A DNA stretch of 64,000 nt. Source: CAIVAT01 sp964473485. Its GTDB lineage: Bacteria; Bacteroidota; Bacteroidia; Bacteroidales; FEN-979. Below, in pieces: positions 16,856-24,267 of this stretch (position 1 is its first letter; every line of letters begins with the position of its first letter). A program made the position numbers and the translations under genes. A model generated the notes under the pieces. The model was not told where the DNA came from. It saw only the letters and a program-made list of their open reading frames with translations, and ran no database searches. Location of the stretch: assembly GCA_964473485.1 (NCBI GenBank), contig CAYYPH010000006.1, forward strand, positions 1 to 64,000. Direction: 5' to 3'.

Positions 16856-18913
16856 ATGAAAAAAATCATCTGGGCGCTCATACCATTGGCGCTTTTCTTC
16901 GCGCAATGCAAGCAGAAACCTGCCACTGAAGGAGGGCTGGCAGTTCAATTCATCAAACAAAACACCATTGATTCGGTTATGGTCAAACTCACGGCACAAT
17001 CGGGCGAAACAGACAAAGACAGAATGGAAAAAGGAGTTAAGCAGATCGCTGCGCTCTGGCAGTCGAAAGATGGAACAGAAAAAGATTTCGAGGCATTCTG
17101 CCTGAAGTATTTCGTAAGCGATCCCGCCAAACTGGATCTGCTTTTCTCACGTCTTCAATCGAATTTCGAGTCGCTTTTCGGCCATTTCAACATGATCAGT
17201 CTGGACCTGAAACGTGGGATGCACCTCGATGTAGGCGAAATGCTTGAGATTGATGAAATTTTCGCATCCTACGAGCCGGGGGCACACTTTAACGATGATT
17301 TTTTCGACAACAAGCTGGCCTTCATCACCGGACTAAACTTTCCTTTTTATTCTCTGAAGGAAAAAGAAGAACTGGGACCAAACTGGAGCCGCCGCCAATG
17401 GGCCGAGGCCCGCATGGGCGACCTGTTCACATCCAGGGTGCCGGCATCGGTAAATACCGGCATCGCGCAGGCGCTGACCACCTCCGACAACTACATCTCC
17501 AATTATAACATTTACATGGGCAACCTGCTGGATGAGGGAGGAAAGACCCATTTTCCTGCTGAGATGAAGCTGATCTCGCACTGGAATCTTCGCGACGAGC
17601 TGAAAGCCAACTACAACAAGGGAGATGAAGGACTTTTAAAGCAAAAGATGATCTACCAGGTGATGCTGCGCATCATCAACCAGGACATTCCCGACAGCGT
17701 GATCAACAACCCGGGAGTGCAGTGGAATCCGGTTACCAACAAGGTTTTCAGGAATGGCAGCGAGATAGCCCCGCAGGCTGAACCCAACACCCGCTACGAA
17801 TACCTGCTGAAGAATTTCCTGGCGATGAAGGAGATGGATCCTTACACTCCGATGTACCCGACTTACATTCAACGCGCCTTCGACGGCGGAATGGAGATCC
17901 CGCAGGAACAGGTGGAAAAGCTTTTCACCGACTACTGCTCATCGGCGCAGGTGAAAAAAGTGGCTGATCTGATCAGCAAGCGGCTTGGCAGACCCCTGCA
18001 GCCGTTCGACATCTGGTACGACGGCTTCAAGGCCCGGAGTACCATGAATACCGACATGCTTGATAAGCTTACCCGGTCAAAATACCCCAACACGCAGGCT
18101 TTTGAAGCCGACATCCCCAATATGCTCATCAAACTGGGCTTCAAGCCCGACAAGGCCAGGGAGATCGCGTCGCACATTACAGTGGATGCCGCCCGTGGCA
18201 GCGGTCATGCCTGGGGGGCACAGATGAAAGGCGACAAGGCCCACCTGCGCACGCGGATCGGCAAAGAGGGAATGGATTACAAAGGATACAACATTGCCAT
18301 TCACGAACTCGGTCACAACGTGGAACAGACCATATCGCTCTATTTTGTCGACAATTATATGATGCAGGGAGTGCCCAATACGGCGTTCACCGAAGCCCTC
18401 GCCTTCACCTTCCAGCAGCGTGATCTTGAACTGCTGGGCATCAACAACCCAGATCCCGCCAAGGAGGCCATGTCGGCGCTCGATAACTTCTGGGGCAGTT
18501 ATGAGATCATGGGTGTTTCGCTGCTCGACATGAATGTATGGAAATGGCTCTACGCAAATCCCAATGCCACCAAGGATCAGCTCAGGGAAACCGTGGTTAG
18601 GACAGCCATCGAGATATGGAATAAGTACTATGCCCCCGTTTTCGGGATCAACGACAGCCCGATCCTGGCCATCTACTCGCATATGATCGATAACCCGCTA
18701 TACCTGTCCAATTACCCCGTGGGGCACCTGATCGATTTTCAGCTTGCCGGGCACCTCAAAGGAAAGAATTTTGCCGATGAGGTGATGCGGATCTATTCAA
18801 CAGGCCGATTGATCCCGCAACTATGGATGAAAAATGCCGTCGGTTCGGAGATCTCCATCCAGCCCCTGCTCGAGGCCACCGATGGCGCGTTAAATTCGGG
18901 AACAATAAAATAA
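16856..18913 (+). CDS. HEXXH zinc metallopeptidase lipoprotein, family unresolved
   Basis: A 685-residue protein with a lipoprotein-type N-terminus (MKKIIWALIPLALFFAQC, Cys 18). Residues 483-487 are HELGH, an HEXXH zinc motif. A Glu at residue 513 (FTEALAF), 26 residues later, fits the third zinc ligand of gluzincin peptidases. The preceding region (GSGHAWGAQMKGD) and a mostly helical body without obvious repeats recall M3- or M49-like oligopeptidases, but the short HEXXH rules out the HEXXGH signature of dipeptidyl peptidase III. It probably degrades peptides in the periplasm or at a membrane surface; substrate unknown. Neighbours include FTCD and secreted peptidases, which fits peptide use. 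Confidence 0.75.
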   Translation: MKKIIWALIPLALFFAQCKQKPATEGGLAVQFIKQNTIDSVMVKLTAQSGETDKDRMEKGVKQIAALWQSKDGTEKDFEAFCLKYFVSDPAKLDLLFSRLQSNFESLFGHFNMISLDLKRGMHLDVGEMLEIDEIFASYEPGAHFNDDFFDNKLAFITGLNFPFYSLKEKEELGPNWSRRQWAEARMGDLFTSRVPASVNTGIAQALTTSDNYISNYNIYMGNLLDEGGKTHFPAEMKLISHWNLRDELKANYNKGDEGLLKQKMIYQVMLRIINQDIPDSVINNPGVQWNPVTNKVFRNGSEIAPQAEPNTRYEYLLKNFLAMKEMDPYTPMYPTYIQRAFDGGMEIPQEQVEKLFTDYCSSAQVKKVADLISKRLGRPLQPFDIWYDGFKARSTMNTDMLDKLTRSKYPNTQAFEADIPNMLIKLGFKPDKAREIASHITVDAARGSGHAWGAQMKGDKAHLRTRIGKEGMDYKGYNIAIHELGHNVEQTISLYFVDNYMMQGVPNTAFTEALAFTFQQRDLELLGINNPDPAKEAMSALDNFWGSYEIMGVSLLDMNVWKWLYANPNATKDQLRETVVRTAIEIWNKYYAPVFGINDSPILAIYSHMIDNPLYLSNYPVGHLIDFQLAGHLKGKNFADEVMRIYSTGRLIPQLWMKNAVGSEISIQPLLEATDGALNSGTIK

Positions 18914-18920
18914 CACCGTC

Positions 18921-18949
18921 GTAGAGACGGGTTTGAAACCCGTCTCTAC
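18921..18949. repeat. 29-nt perfect inverted repeat
   Basis: GTAGAGACGGGTTT, one central base, then its exact reverse complement: 14-bp arms. It lies 8 nt after the stop of the metallopeptidase gene and may act as an mRNA 3'-end hairpin. A 26-of-29 match is found at 55276-55304, so it is an interspersed element and not merely a local terminator. Confidence 0.85.
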
Positions 18950-19043
18950 ACAACAAAAAAAAATCCGTAAAACCGGACAACCATCTGCAAAAACCGTTGT
19001 CATATGATAGCATGGTATATCCATGCCCGGATCATATTTTTCA

Positions 19044-19051
19044 TACCTTTG
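19044..19051 (+). promoter_or_regulatory. -7 promoter box (TACCTTTG) of the T9SS cargo gene
   Basis: TACCTTTG matches the Bacteroidota -7 consensus 28 nt before the ATG at 19080. Confidence 0.5.
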
Positions 19052-19079
19052 TAAAAAATTAACCCCTTATCCCATTCAT

Positions 19080-20546
19080 ATGAAAAGAATCATATTTACA
19101 CTTTTGTTCATGATCCCCGTTCTGTTGTTCGCGCAGAACTTTACCAACATCTGTTCCTCCGGTCCCACCTTCTTTAAAAAGAAGAACATCTCGCTGGTCA
19201 AGGCCTACAAAACCTCCAGTTACACCGTGCCGATAGCCGGCGATACGATCTTTTACTCATTCCGGACCATCCGCGACACCGGCGCCACCTGCCGCGATAC
19301 CACCAAAGGTTCCATCCTCGGAAGAAAGATTTACCGGAACAACTTCGACGGGATGTTCTATTTTTTCAACAAATACAACGATACCATTTACATCAATACC
19401 AAGGCGCTGCTCAACACAACCTGGAGATTTACCAAACTGACAGGATCCACTTACCTGGAGGCCAAGGTGGTGGCACTGGGCCCCGACAGCGTAATGAGCG
19501 TGATGGATGACGTGATGAAGATCGAACTCACTGCCAAGAGAAGCGACGGAATGACGATCCCCAATGCATGGAACGGAAAATACCTGAAACTCAGCAAACA
19601 TTACGGACTGTCGGAGACCTTCGACATGGTGAATGTTCCGTACGACACCGCGAAATACATCCTCGTGGGTAAATTCAAACCCGTCATCGGCATCCAGGAA
19701 TTCGGCTGGAAAGAGACCTACAATTACAGCCTGGGCGATGAATTCCATTTCAGCGGCAATGAGACCTCTCTAACCGGCGGTCCCAGCTCGACCTATGTAG
19801 AGATCAGGCACGTGATAGAAAAAACCGTTTACGGCGCGAACACGGATTCGGTGGTTTACCGCATGGACCGCTGCAGAAGCACCGTAACACAGCCAGGGAA
19901 CAGCCGTACTTACATCCACGACACCCTTTATTTCAAATACAAATTCAATGTTCTGAACCAGGATTCAACCATATGGAGGTTCACTGACCAATTTGTCCGA
20001 CAGAATGTATATGCCTCGCAATACGACCGTTACATGAAGGCTTATAACAACCGCCAGTCGAAAAAGGTTGCCGAAGACAGGTACCGTTTCCTGAACAACT
20101 GTTTCACGGTGCCGACCGGCAGCGTGGTGGTAATGAGAACCTATGCAGAAGGTCTCGGTCAATCGGAATACTACCGTCTTGATTCCGACCTGCAGAAACT
20201 CGACAAACTGGTCTATTTCAAGAAAGGTTCCGAATGGTGGGGCAGCCCTGTCGGAACCGAGTGTTCACCGCTGCTCGGAGATTCTGAATCTCCGGCCGTG
20301 AACGCTCCCGGTGTTAAGATCATCCCGAACCCGATGAAAAACCAGGCGCAGATCATTATTGAAGGAACCGATGCCGGAAAGGTAACGGAATTCACGTTGT
20401 TCAACATTGTCGGCAAAAAAGTTTACTGCACGCCGATCAATGCAGGAACGACCACCCTCGACCGGAACAACCTGCCATCAGGCATGTATCTTTATGTGAT
20501 CAAAGGCAAGGATACGGTGAGCAGCGGCAAACTCGTGATAGAATAA
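19080..20546 (+). CDS. Secreted protein with T9SS type A sorting domain
   Basis: A 488-residue protein with signal peptide MKRIIFTLLFMIPVLLFAQ. The ATG at 19080 was chosen over the in-frame 19023 because it begins the signal peptide and follows the -7 box. Residues about 20-400 show no recognised domain; they are beta-rich with many aromatic residues and a few Cys. The last 75 residues are a type A C-terminal sorting domain (IIPNPMKNQAQIII, LFNIVGKKVY, LPSGMYLYVIKG), which directs export through T9SS and surface attachment or release. Monocistronic, with its own promoter and a downstream hairpin terminator. Confidence 0.85.
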   Translation: MKRIIFTLLFMIPVLLFAQNFTNICSSGPTFFKKKNISLVKAYKTSSYTVPIAGDTIFYSFRTIRDTGATCRDTTKGSILGRKIYRNNFDGMFYFFNKYNDTIYINTKALLNTTWRFTKLTGSTYLEAKVVALGPDSVMSVMDDVMKIELTAKRSDGMTIPNAWNGKYLKLSKHYGLSETFDMVNVPYDTAKYILVGKFKPVIGIQEFGWKETYNYSLGDEFHFSGNETSLTGGPSSTYVEIRHVIEKTVYGANTDSVVYRMDRCRSTVTQPGNSRTYIHDTLYFKYKFNVLNQDSTIWRFTDQFVRQNVYASQYDRYMKAYNNRQSKKVAEDRYRFLNNCFTVPTGSVVVMRTYAEGLGQSEYYRLDSDLQKLDKLVYFKKGSEWWGSPVGTECSPLLGDSESPAVNAPGVKIIPNPMKNQAQIIIEGTDAGKVTEFTLFNIVGKKVYCTPINAGTTTLDRNNLPSGMYLYVIKGKDTVSSGKLVIE

Positions 20547-20567
20547 TCACCCCCCTTCCAGGGTCAG

Positions 20568-20606
20568 ACACCCTTCCAGGCTCAAAACCCGGAAGGGTGT
20601 TTTTTA
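20568..20606 (+). terminator. Rho-independent terminator
   Basis: A 10-bp stem ACACCCTTCC/GGAAGGGTGT with a 13-nt loop, followed by a T-run at 20600-20605, just after the T9SS cargo gene. The hairpin also lies directly downstream of the convergent hutI stop; on the minus strand there is no T-run. Confidence 0.85.
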
Positions 20607-21932
20607 TTGCACTTTCCCATTCAGGATGACGGTTTCCACTTTATTGCTCCCGTAGGCGTATGGCATAAAAGAATAGGTGGGGATTGGTTTTGTGATAAAC
20701 ACGTTGGCCACTTTGCCGCGACTGATGGTACCGTATTCCTTGCTGAGCCCCATGGCATAGGCGCCGTTGAGCGTCACCGAATGGATGGCCTCCTCGGGAA
20801 GCATGCGGTATTTGATGCAGGCCATCGACAGGATGAACTGCATGTTGCCCGAAGGCGAAGAGCCCGGGTTGAAATCGCTGGCCATGGCGACGGGCAGACC
20901 TGCACTGATCATTTTGCGAACCGGGGCGTAGGGCATCTCAAGGAAAAACGCCGTCCCGGGAAGTACGGTGGGCATGGTTTGGGAACCCAGCAAACATTCA
21001 ATTTCCGCATCGCCGGTATATTCCAGGTGATCAACCGACAATGCATTGTACTTGACGCCTGCCTGGATGCCACCCGAAAAATCGAGTTCGTTGGCATGGA
21101 TCTTTGGCCTGAGTCCATAAGCGGTCCCGGCTTCGAGCATCCGTTCGGTCTCTTCAACCGTGAAAAATCCGCGGTCGCAGAAAACATCGATGTACCGGGC
21201 CAGTTTCTCTTCCGCCACCCGGGGTATCATTTCGCGGATGACCAGGTCGACAAACTCGCCCTGTCTCCCCCTGTATTCCATCGGCACGGCATGGGCGCCC
21301 AGGAAGGTCGGCACAATGGTAACGGGTGTAAGCGACTGCAGCTTTCTGATCACGCGGAGCATTTTCAGCTCATCCTCAACGGTAAGGCCATAGCCGCTCT
21401 TGATCTCCACCGCCCCGGTACCGTAGCGCATGATCTCATTCAGCCTCTCCAGCGCCTGCGCTGTGAGTTCCTCCTCCGATGCTTCATGAAGCCGCCGGGC
21501 CGAATTCAGGATCCCCCCCCCGCGCTTGGCGATTTCTTCGTAGCTCAGCCCCCTGATCTTATCGATGTACTCAATCTCGCGGCTGCCGGCGTAAACAAGG
21601 TGGGTGTGGCTGTCGCAAAAACACGGAAAAACCATCCTGCCGTCGGCATCAATCACGGTAAGCGGTTCATCTGGCCGGGCCCCGGCCTCGTGCATGTCGA
21701 TACGTCGGCCGGGTGAACTGGTTTCAACGCCGGCGCCAGTGTCGATTTCCGTGGCAATCTGGTCGCCCGGCTGGTAAGGCATTGCCCCGAAACCGGCAAT
21801 GCGTTCGCCCTCGATAAGCAGCCATGCATCCTTAATGGTTCTGAGCGACGACATCTCTGCCCCGGAAACCTTCAGCCGCTGATCCTCTTCAACCTGTACC
21901 AGTTCCTTAATATTCTTTATTAATATGGCCAT
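20604..21932 (-). CDS. hutI: Imidazolonepropionase
   Basis: A 442-residue enzyme of the amidohydrolase superfamily that hydrolyses 4-imidazolone-5-propionate to formiminoglutamate, the third step of histidine degradation and the step that feeds the pathway of FTCD. The metal-binding motif FCDSHTHLVYAGSREIEY is present, as are EIKSGYGL, PTFLGAHAVP, HANEL, VDHLEY and SDFNPGSSP. The family is usually about 405-415 residues; the excess is an extra segment around residues 55-85 in the N-terminal beta-sandwich (ETSSPGRRIDMHEAGARPDE region). No hutH or hutU is in the window. Transcribed alone on the minus strand. Confidence 0.93.
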   Translation of the reverse strand: MAILIKNIKELVQVEEDQRLKVSGAEMSSLRTIKDAWLLIEGERIAGFGAMPYQPGDQIATEIDTGAGVETSSPGRRIDMHEAGARPDEPLTVIDADGRMVFPCFCDSHTHLVYAGSREIEYIDKIRGLSYEEIAKRGGGILNSARRLHEASEEELTAQALERLNEIMRYGTGAVEIKSGYGLTVEDELKMLRVIRKLQSLTPVTIVPTFLGAHAVPMEYRGRQGEFVDLVIREMIPRVAEEKLARYIDVFCDRGFFTVEETERMLEAGTAYGLRPKIHANELDFSGGIQAGVKYNALSVDHLEYTGDAEIECLLGSQTMPTVLPGTAFFLEMPYAPVRKMISAGLPVAMASDFNPGSSPSGNMQFILSMACIKYRMLPEEAIHSVTLNGAYAMGLSKEYGTISRGKVANVFITKPIPTYSFMPYAYGSNKVETVILNGKVQ

Positions 21933-22021
21933 CTTGAAAAATTTTTGCCGCTAAAGTAACTTTTTTTTCGCGATCCCTCTCCGCAGTCACCTGTCTGCAT
22001 CCGGCATATCATGGTTTTTCG

Positions 22022-22029
22022 TATATTTG
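22022..22029 (+). promoter_or_regulatory. -7 promoter box (TATATTTG) of the C10 peptidase pair
   Basis: TATATTTG matches TAnnTTTG 38 nt before the ATG at 22067. No similar box precedes the second peptidase gene. Confidence 0.5.
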
Positions 22030-22066
22030 TAAATTAAAACACAAACAATCAACAAGCACCGTCATC

Positions 22067-24208
22067 ATGAAAAGATCATTACTTACACTGATCGCAATTT
22101 TTATTACGGCAGGATTCAGCCTGTTCGCCAAACCCGTTTCTTTGAAAGAGGCCAGGCTCGCAGCCAGTAATTTTTATTATGAAAGGCTCGTTAACAATCT
22201 TCACCAGGCGGTTGATTACAGCAGTCTTTCAATAACCGGTGAGTTCACCGAAAAGAATGGCGAGGCCACGGCATTTTACGTCTTCACCTTCGAAGGCAGG
22301 GGCTTTGTGATCATTTCCGCCGATGATGCCTGCTACCCGGTGCTTGGCTATTCCTTTGATTCGCCGTGGATCTCCGGGGAATATCCCGTTCATCTCCGCG
22401 GCTGGCTCGACAACTATAAACACGAGATCCTTTCGGTTCAGGACGGGGGCCTTCAACCCGATCAACTGATTGCCGACACATGGCAGCGCCTTACCGTCAA
22501 TGATCCTTCGCTGCTCGACAACACGAAGGTAACCACCGATGTGGAGCCCCTGGTGCAAAGTCTCTGGAACCAGGATTTTCCTTACAACGGCATGTGTCCC
22601 AAGGATCCGGGAAGCACCGGAAGTTATTCGGGCAGGGTACCGGTGGGTTGCGTGGCAACCTCGATGAGCCAGATCATGCACTACTGGCGGTATCCCGACA
22701 TGGGCCAGGGCTCCCATTGCATCTACCCGCAGCAAACTGCCTATGGACCGCAGTGCGCTGATTTCGGGGCATCCACCTACGACTGGAACGGCATGCCCGA
22801 TCAGACCGGGCTCGAATCTTTTGACCTGGCCCAATTGGGCTGGCATTGCGGGATCGGGGTTGACATGCAATACAACCCGGCCGGCTCAGGCTCAAATCTT
22901 CAGAAATCGGCCCACGCCATGAAGACCTATTTCAAGTATGCCTCCTCAACGCAGTTTATGTCGCGTTCATCCAATTACACCAGCTGGGTGAATACCCTGA
23001 AAGGCAGTGTGGACCAGGGGAAACCCGTGCAATACGCCGGTGACGACAACAGCGCCGGTCACGCATTTGTGCTCGATGGATACCAGCAGGTGGGAACCGA
23101 CTACATGTTCCATTTCAACTGGGGCTGGGGTGGCAGTTACAACGGGTATTTTTACATCAACAACCTCAATCCCGGGGGCAACAACTTCAACTATCACCAG
23201 TCGGCGGTTGTCCAGATCACGCCCGACCTTTCCATCTATCCTCCTTTCTGTAACGGAAATAAGGTAATCCTGAAGAATTTCGGATCCATCGAAGACGGAT
23301 CGGGACCGGTGAACGACTACCCAAGCAATGCAAACTGCAGCTGGCTGATTGCCCCCGATGACAGTGTCGACAAGATCACCCTCACTTTTTCGCGCTTCAA
23401 CACCAGTGCAGGCGATGAAGTAAAAGTGTACGACGGAACCGACGCCAATGCCCCGCTGCTGGGAACCTATTCGGGCGCCCTGACCACCATGCCCACCGTG
23501 ACTTCGTCGGGCCCGGCGCTTTTTGTGACATTTATCACCGATGCATCGGGTTCTGCACCCGGATGGCGGGCAAACTTCAATTCGACCTATGAGAAGTTCT
23601 GCGATGCCTCCACCACCATGACCTCCGCCTGGGGCACCATCAACGATGGCAGCGGAAGATTCAACTACCGCAATCTTTCCAACTGCAAATGGAAGATCAC
23701 ACCCTCGGGACCTACAAAGATCATGCTGACTGTAAATCAATTCAATACAGAGGAAACCAATGACAAGGTCCAGATTTACGACCTCGGAACCAGCGCTTTG
23801 CTTGCCACTCTTTCAGGCAACTACACCACGCCGCCCGCCCCGATCGTGTCGGCAACCGGTTCGGTGATGGTCATGTGGTCGACCAACAATGCCATCCGCG
23901 GCGAGGGATGGGAGATCAGCTACTCCCCGATGGTGGGAACCGGCGAAGAAAACGGGTTCAGCGAGCTGCAGATTCATCCAAACCCGGCCACCACCCGCAT
24001 CAATGTGTCTTTCAATGTTGAAAAGATGCAGGATCTGGCCATCGAGCTTCGTTCGGTTACCGGCGACCTAATGTTTACCGACCTGGTGAAGAATTTCAAT
24101 GGTGAGTTTCAGAAAAGCTATGATCTGACCGGATTTGCCGGGGGAATGTATTTTCTGCGCCTGAAGGCCGATTCAGGAACCACCGTCAGAAAGATCATCG
24201 TTCAGTAA
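22067..24208 (+). CDS. Secreted C10 (streptopain-type) cysteine peptidase with two CUB-like domains and T9SS CTD
   Basis: 713 residues with a signal peptide ending near residue 21. An N-terminal inhibitory propeptide of the Spi/C10 type (residues about 23-125, SLKEARLAASNFYYERL, GRGFVIISADDACYPVLGYS) precedes the protease domain. The catalytic Cys is 195 (VPVGCVATSMSQIMHYW) and the catalytic His is 332 (AGHAFVLDGYQ); the NWGWGG segment follows. Two CUB-like modules (FCNGNKVILKNFGSIEDGSG and FCDASTTM...NDGSGRF) occupy about 395-620. The end is a type A T9SS sorting domain (LQIHPNPATTRINV, GGMYFLRLKA). It is therefore a surface or secreted protease. A paralog follows directly downstream. Confidence 0.93.
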   Translation: MKRSLLTLIAIFITAGFSLFAKPVSLKEARLAASNFYYERLVNNLHQAVDYSSLSITGEFTEKNGEATAFYVFTFEGRGFVIISADDACYPVLGYSFDSPWISGEYPVHLRGWLDNYKHEILSVQDGGLQPDQLIADTWQRLTVNDPSLLDNTKVTTDVEPLVQSLWNQDFPYNGMCPKDPGSTGSYSGRVPVGCVATSMSQIMHYWRYPDMGQGSHCIYPQQTAYGPQCADFGASTYDWNGMPDQTGLESFDLAQLGWHCGIGVDMQYNPAGSGSNLQKSAHAMKTYFKYASSTQFMSRSSNYTSWVNTLKGSVDQGKPVQYAGDDNSAGHAFVLDGYQQVGTDYMFHFNWGWGGSYNGYFYINNLNPGGNNFNYHQSAVVQITPDLSIYPPFCNGNKVILKNFGSIEDGSGPVNDYPSNANCSWLIAPDDSVDKITLTFSRFNTSAGDEVKVYDGTDANAPLLGTYSGALTTMPTVTSSGPALFVTFITDASGSAPGWRANFNSTYEKFCDASTTMTSAWGTINDGSGRFNYRNLSNCKWKITPSGPTKIMLTVNQFNTEETNDKVQIYDLGTSALLATLSGNYTTPPAPIVSATGSVMVMWSTNNAIRGEGWEISYSPMVGTGEENGFSELQIHPNPATTRINVSFNVEKMQDLAIELRSVTGDLMFTDLVKNFNGEFQKSYDLTGFAGGMYFLRLKADSGTTVRKIIVQ

Positions 24209-24222
24209 TTACATCATCAACC

Positions 24223-24258
24223 ATGGCGGATTGCTCCCTCAGCGATCCGCCATTTTTA
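24223..24258 (+). terminator. Hairpin between the two C10 peptidase genes
   Basis: Stem ATGGCGGAT/ATCCGCCAT (9 bp) with a 13-nt loop and a short T-run (24253-24257). It ends 10 nt before the next start codon, so it could be a partial terminator or could mask translation initiation of the second peptidase. Confidence 0.7.
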
Positions 24259-24267
24259 TAGCTGCCT

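Noticed and set aside
16856..18913. Assignment of the HEXXH lipoprotein to dipeptidyl peptidase III (M49)
   Set aside because: M49 enzymes carry HEXXGH; here the motif is HELGH, so the family call was dropped.
20607..21716. Long plus-strand ORF (369 residues) across the hutI gene
   Set aside because: It is fully antisense to hutI, whose protein matches a known family along its length; the antisense translation has no recognisable domain.
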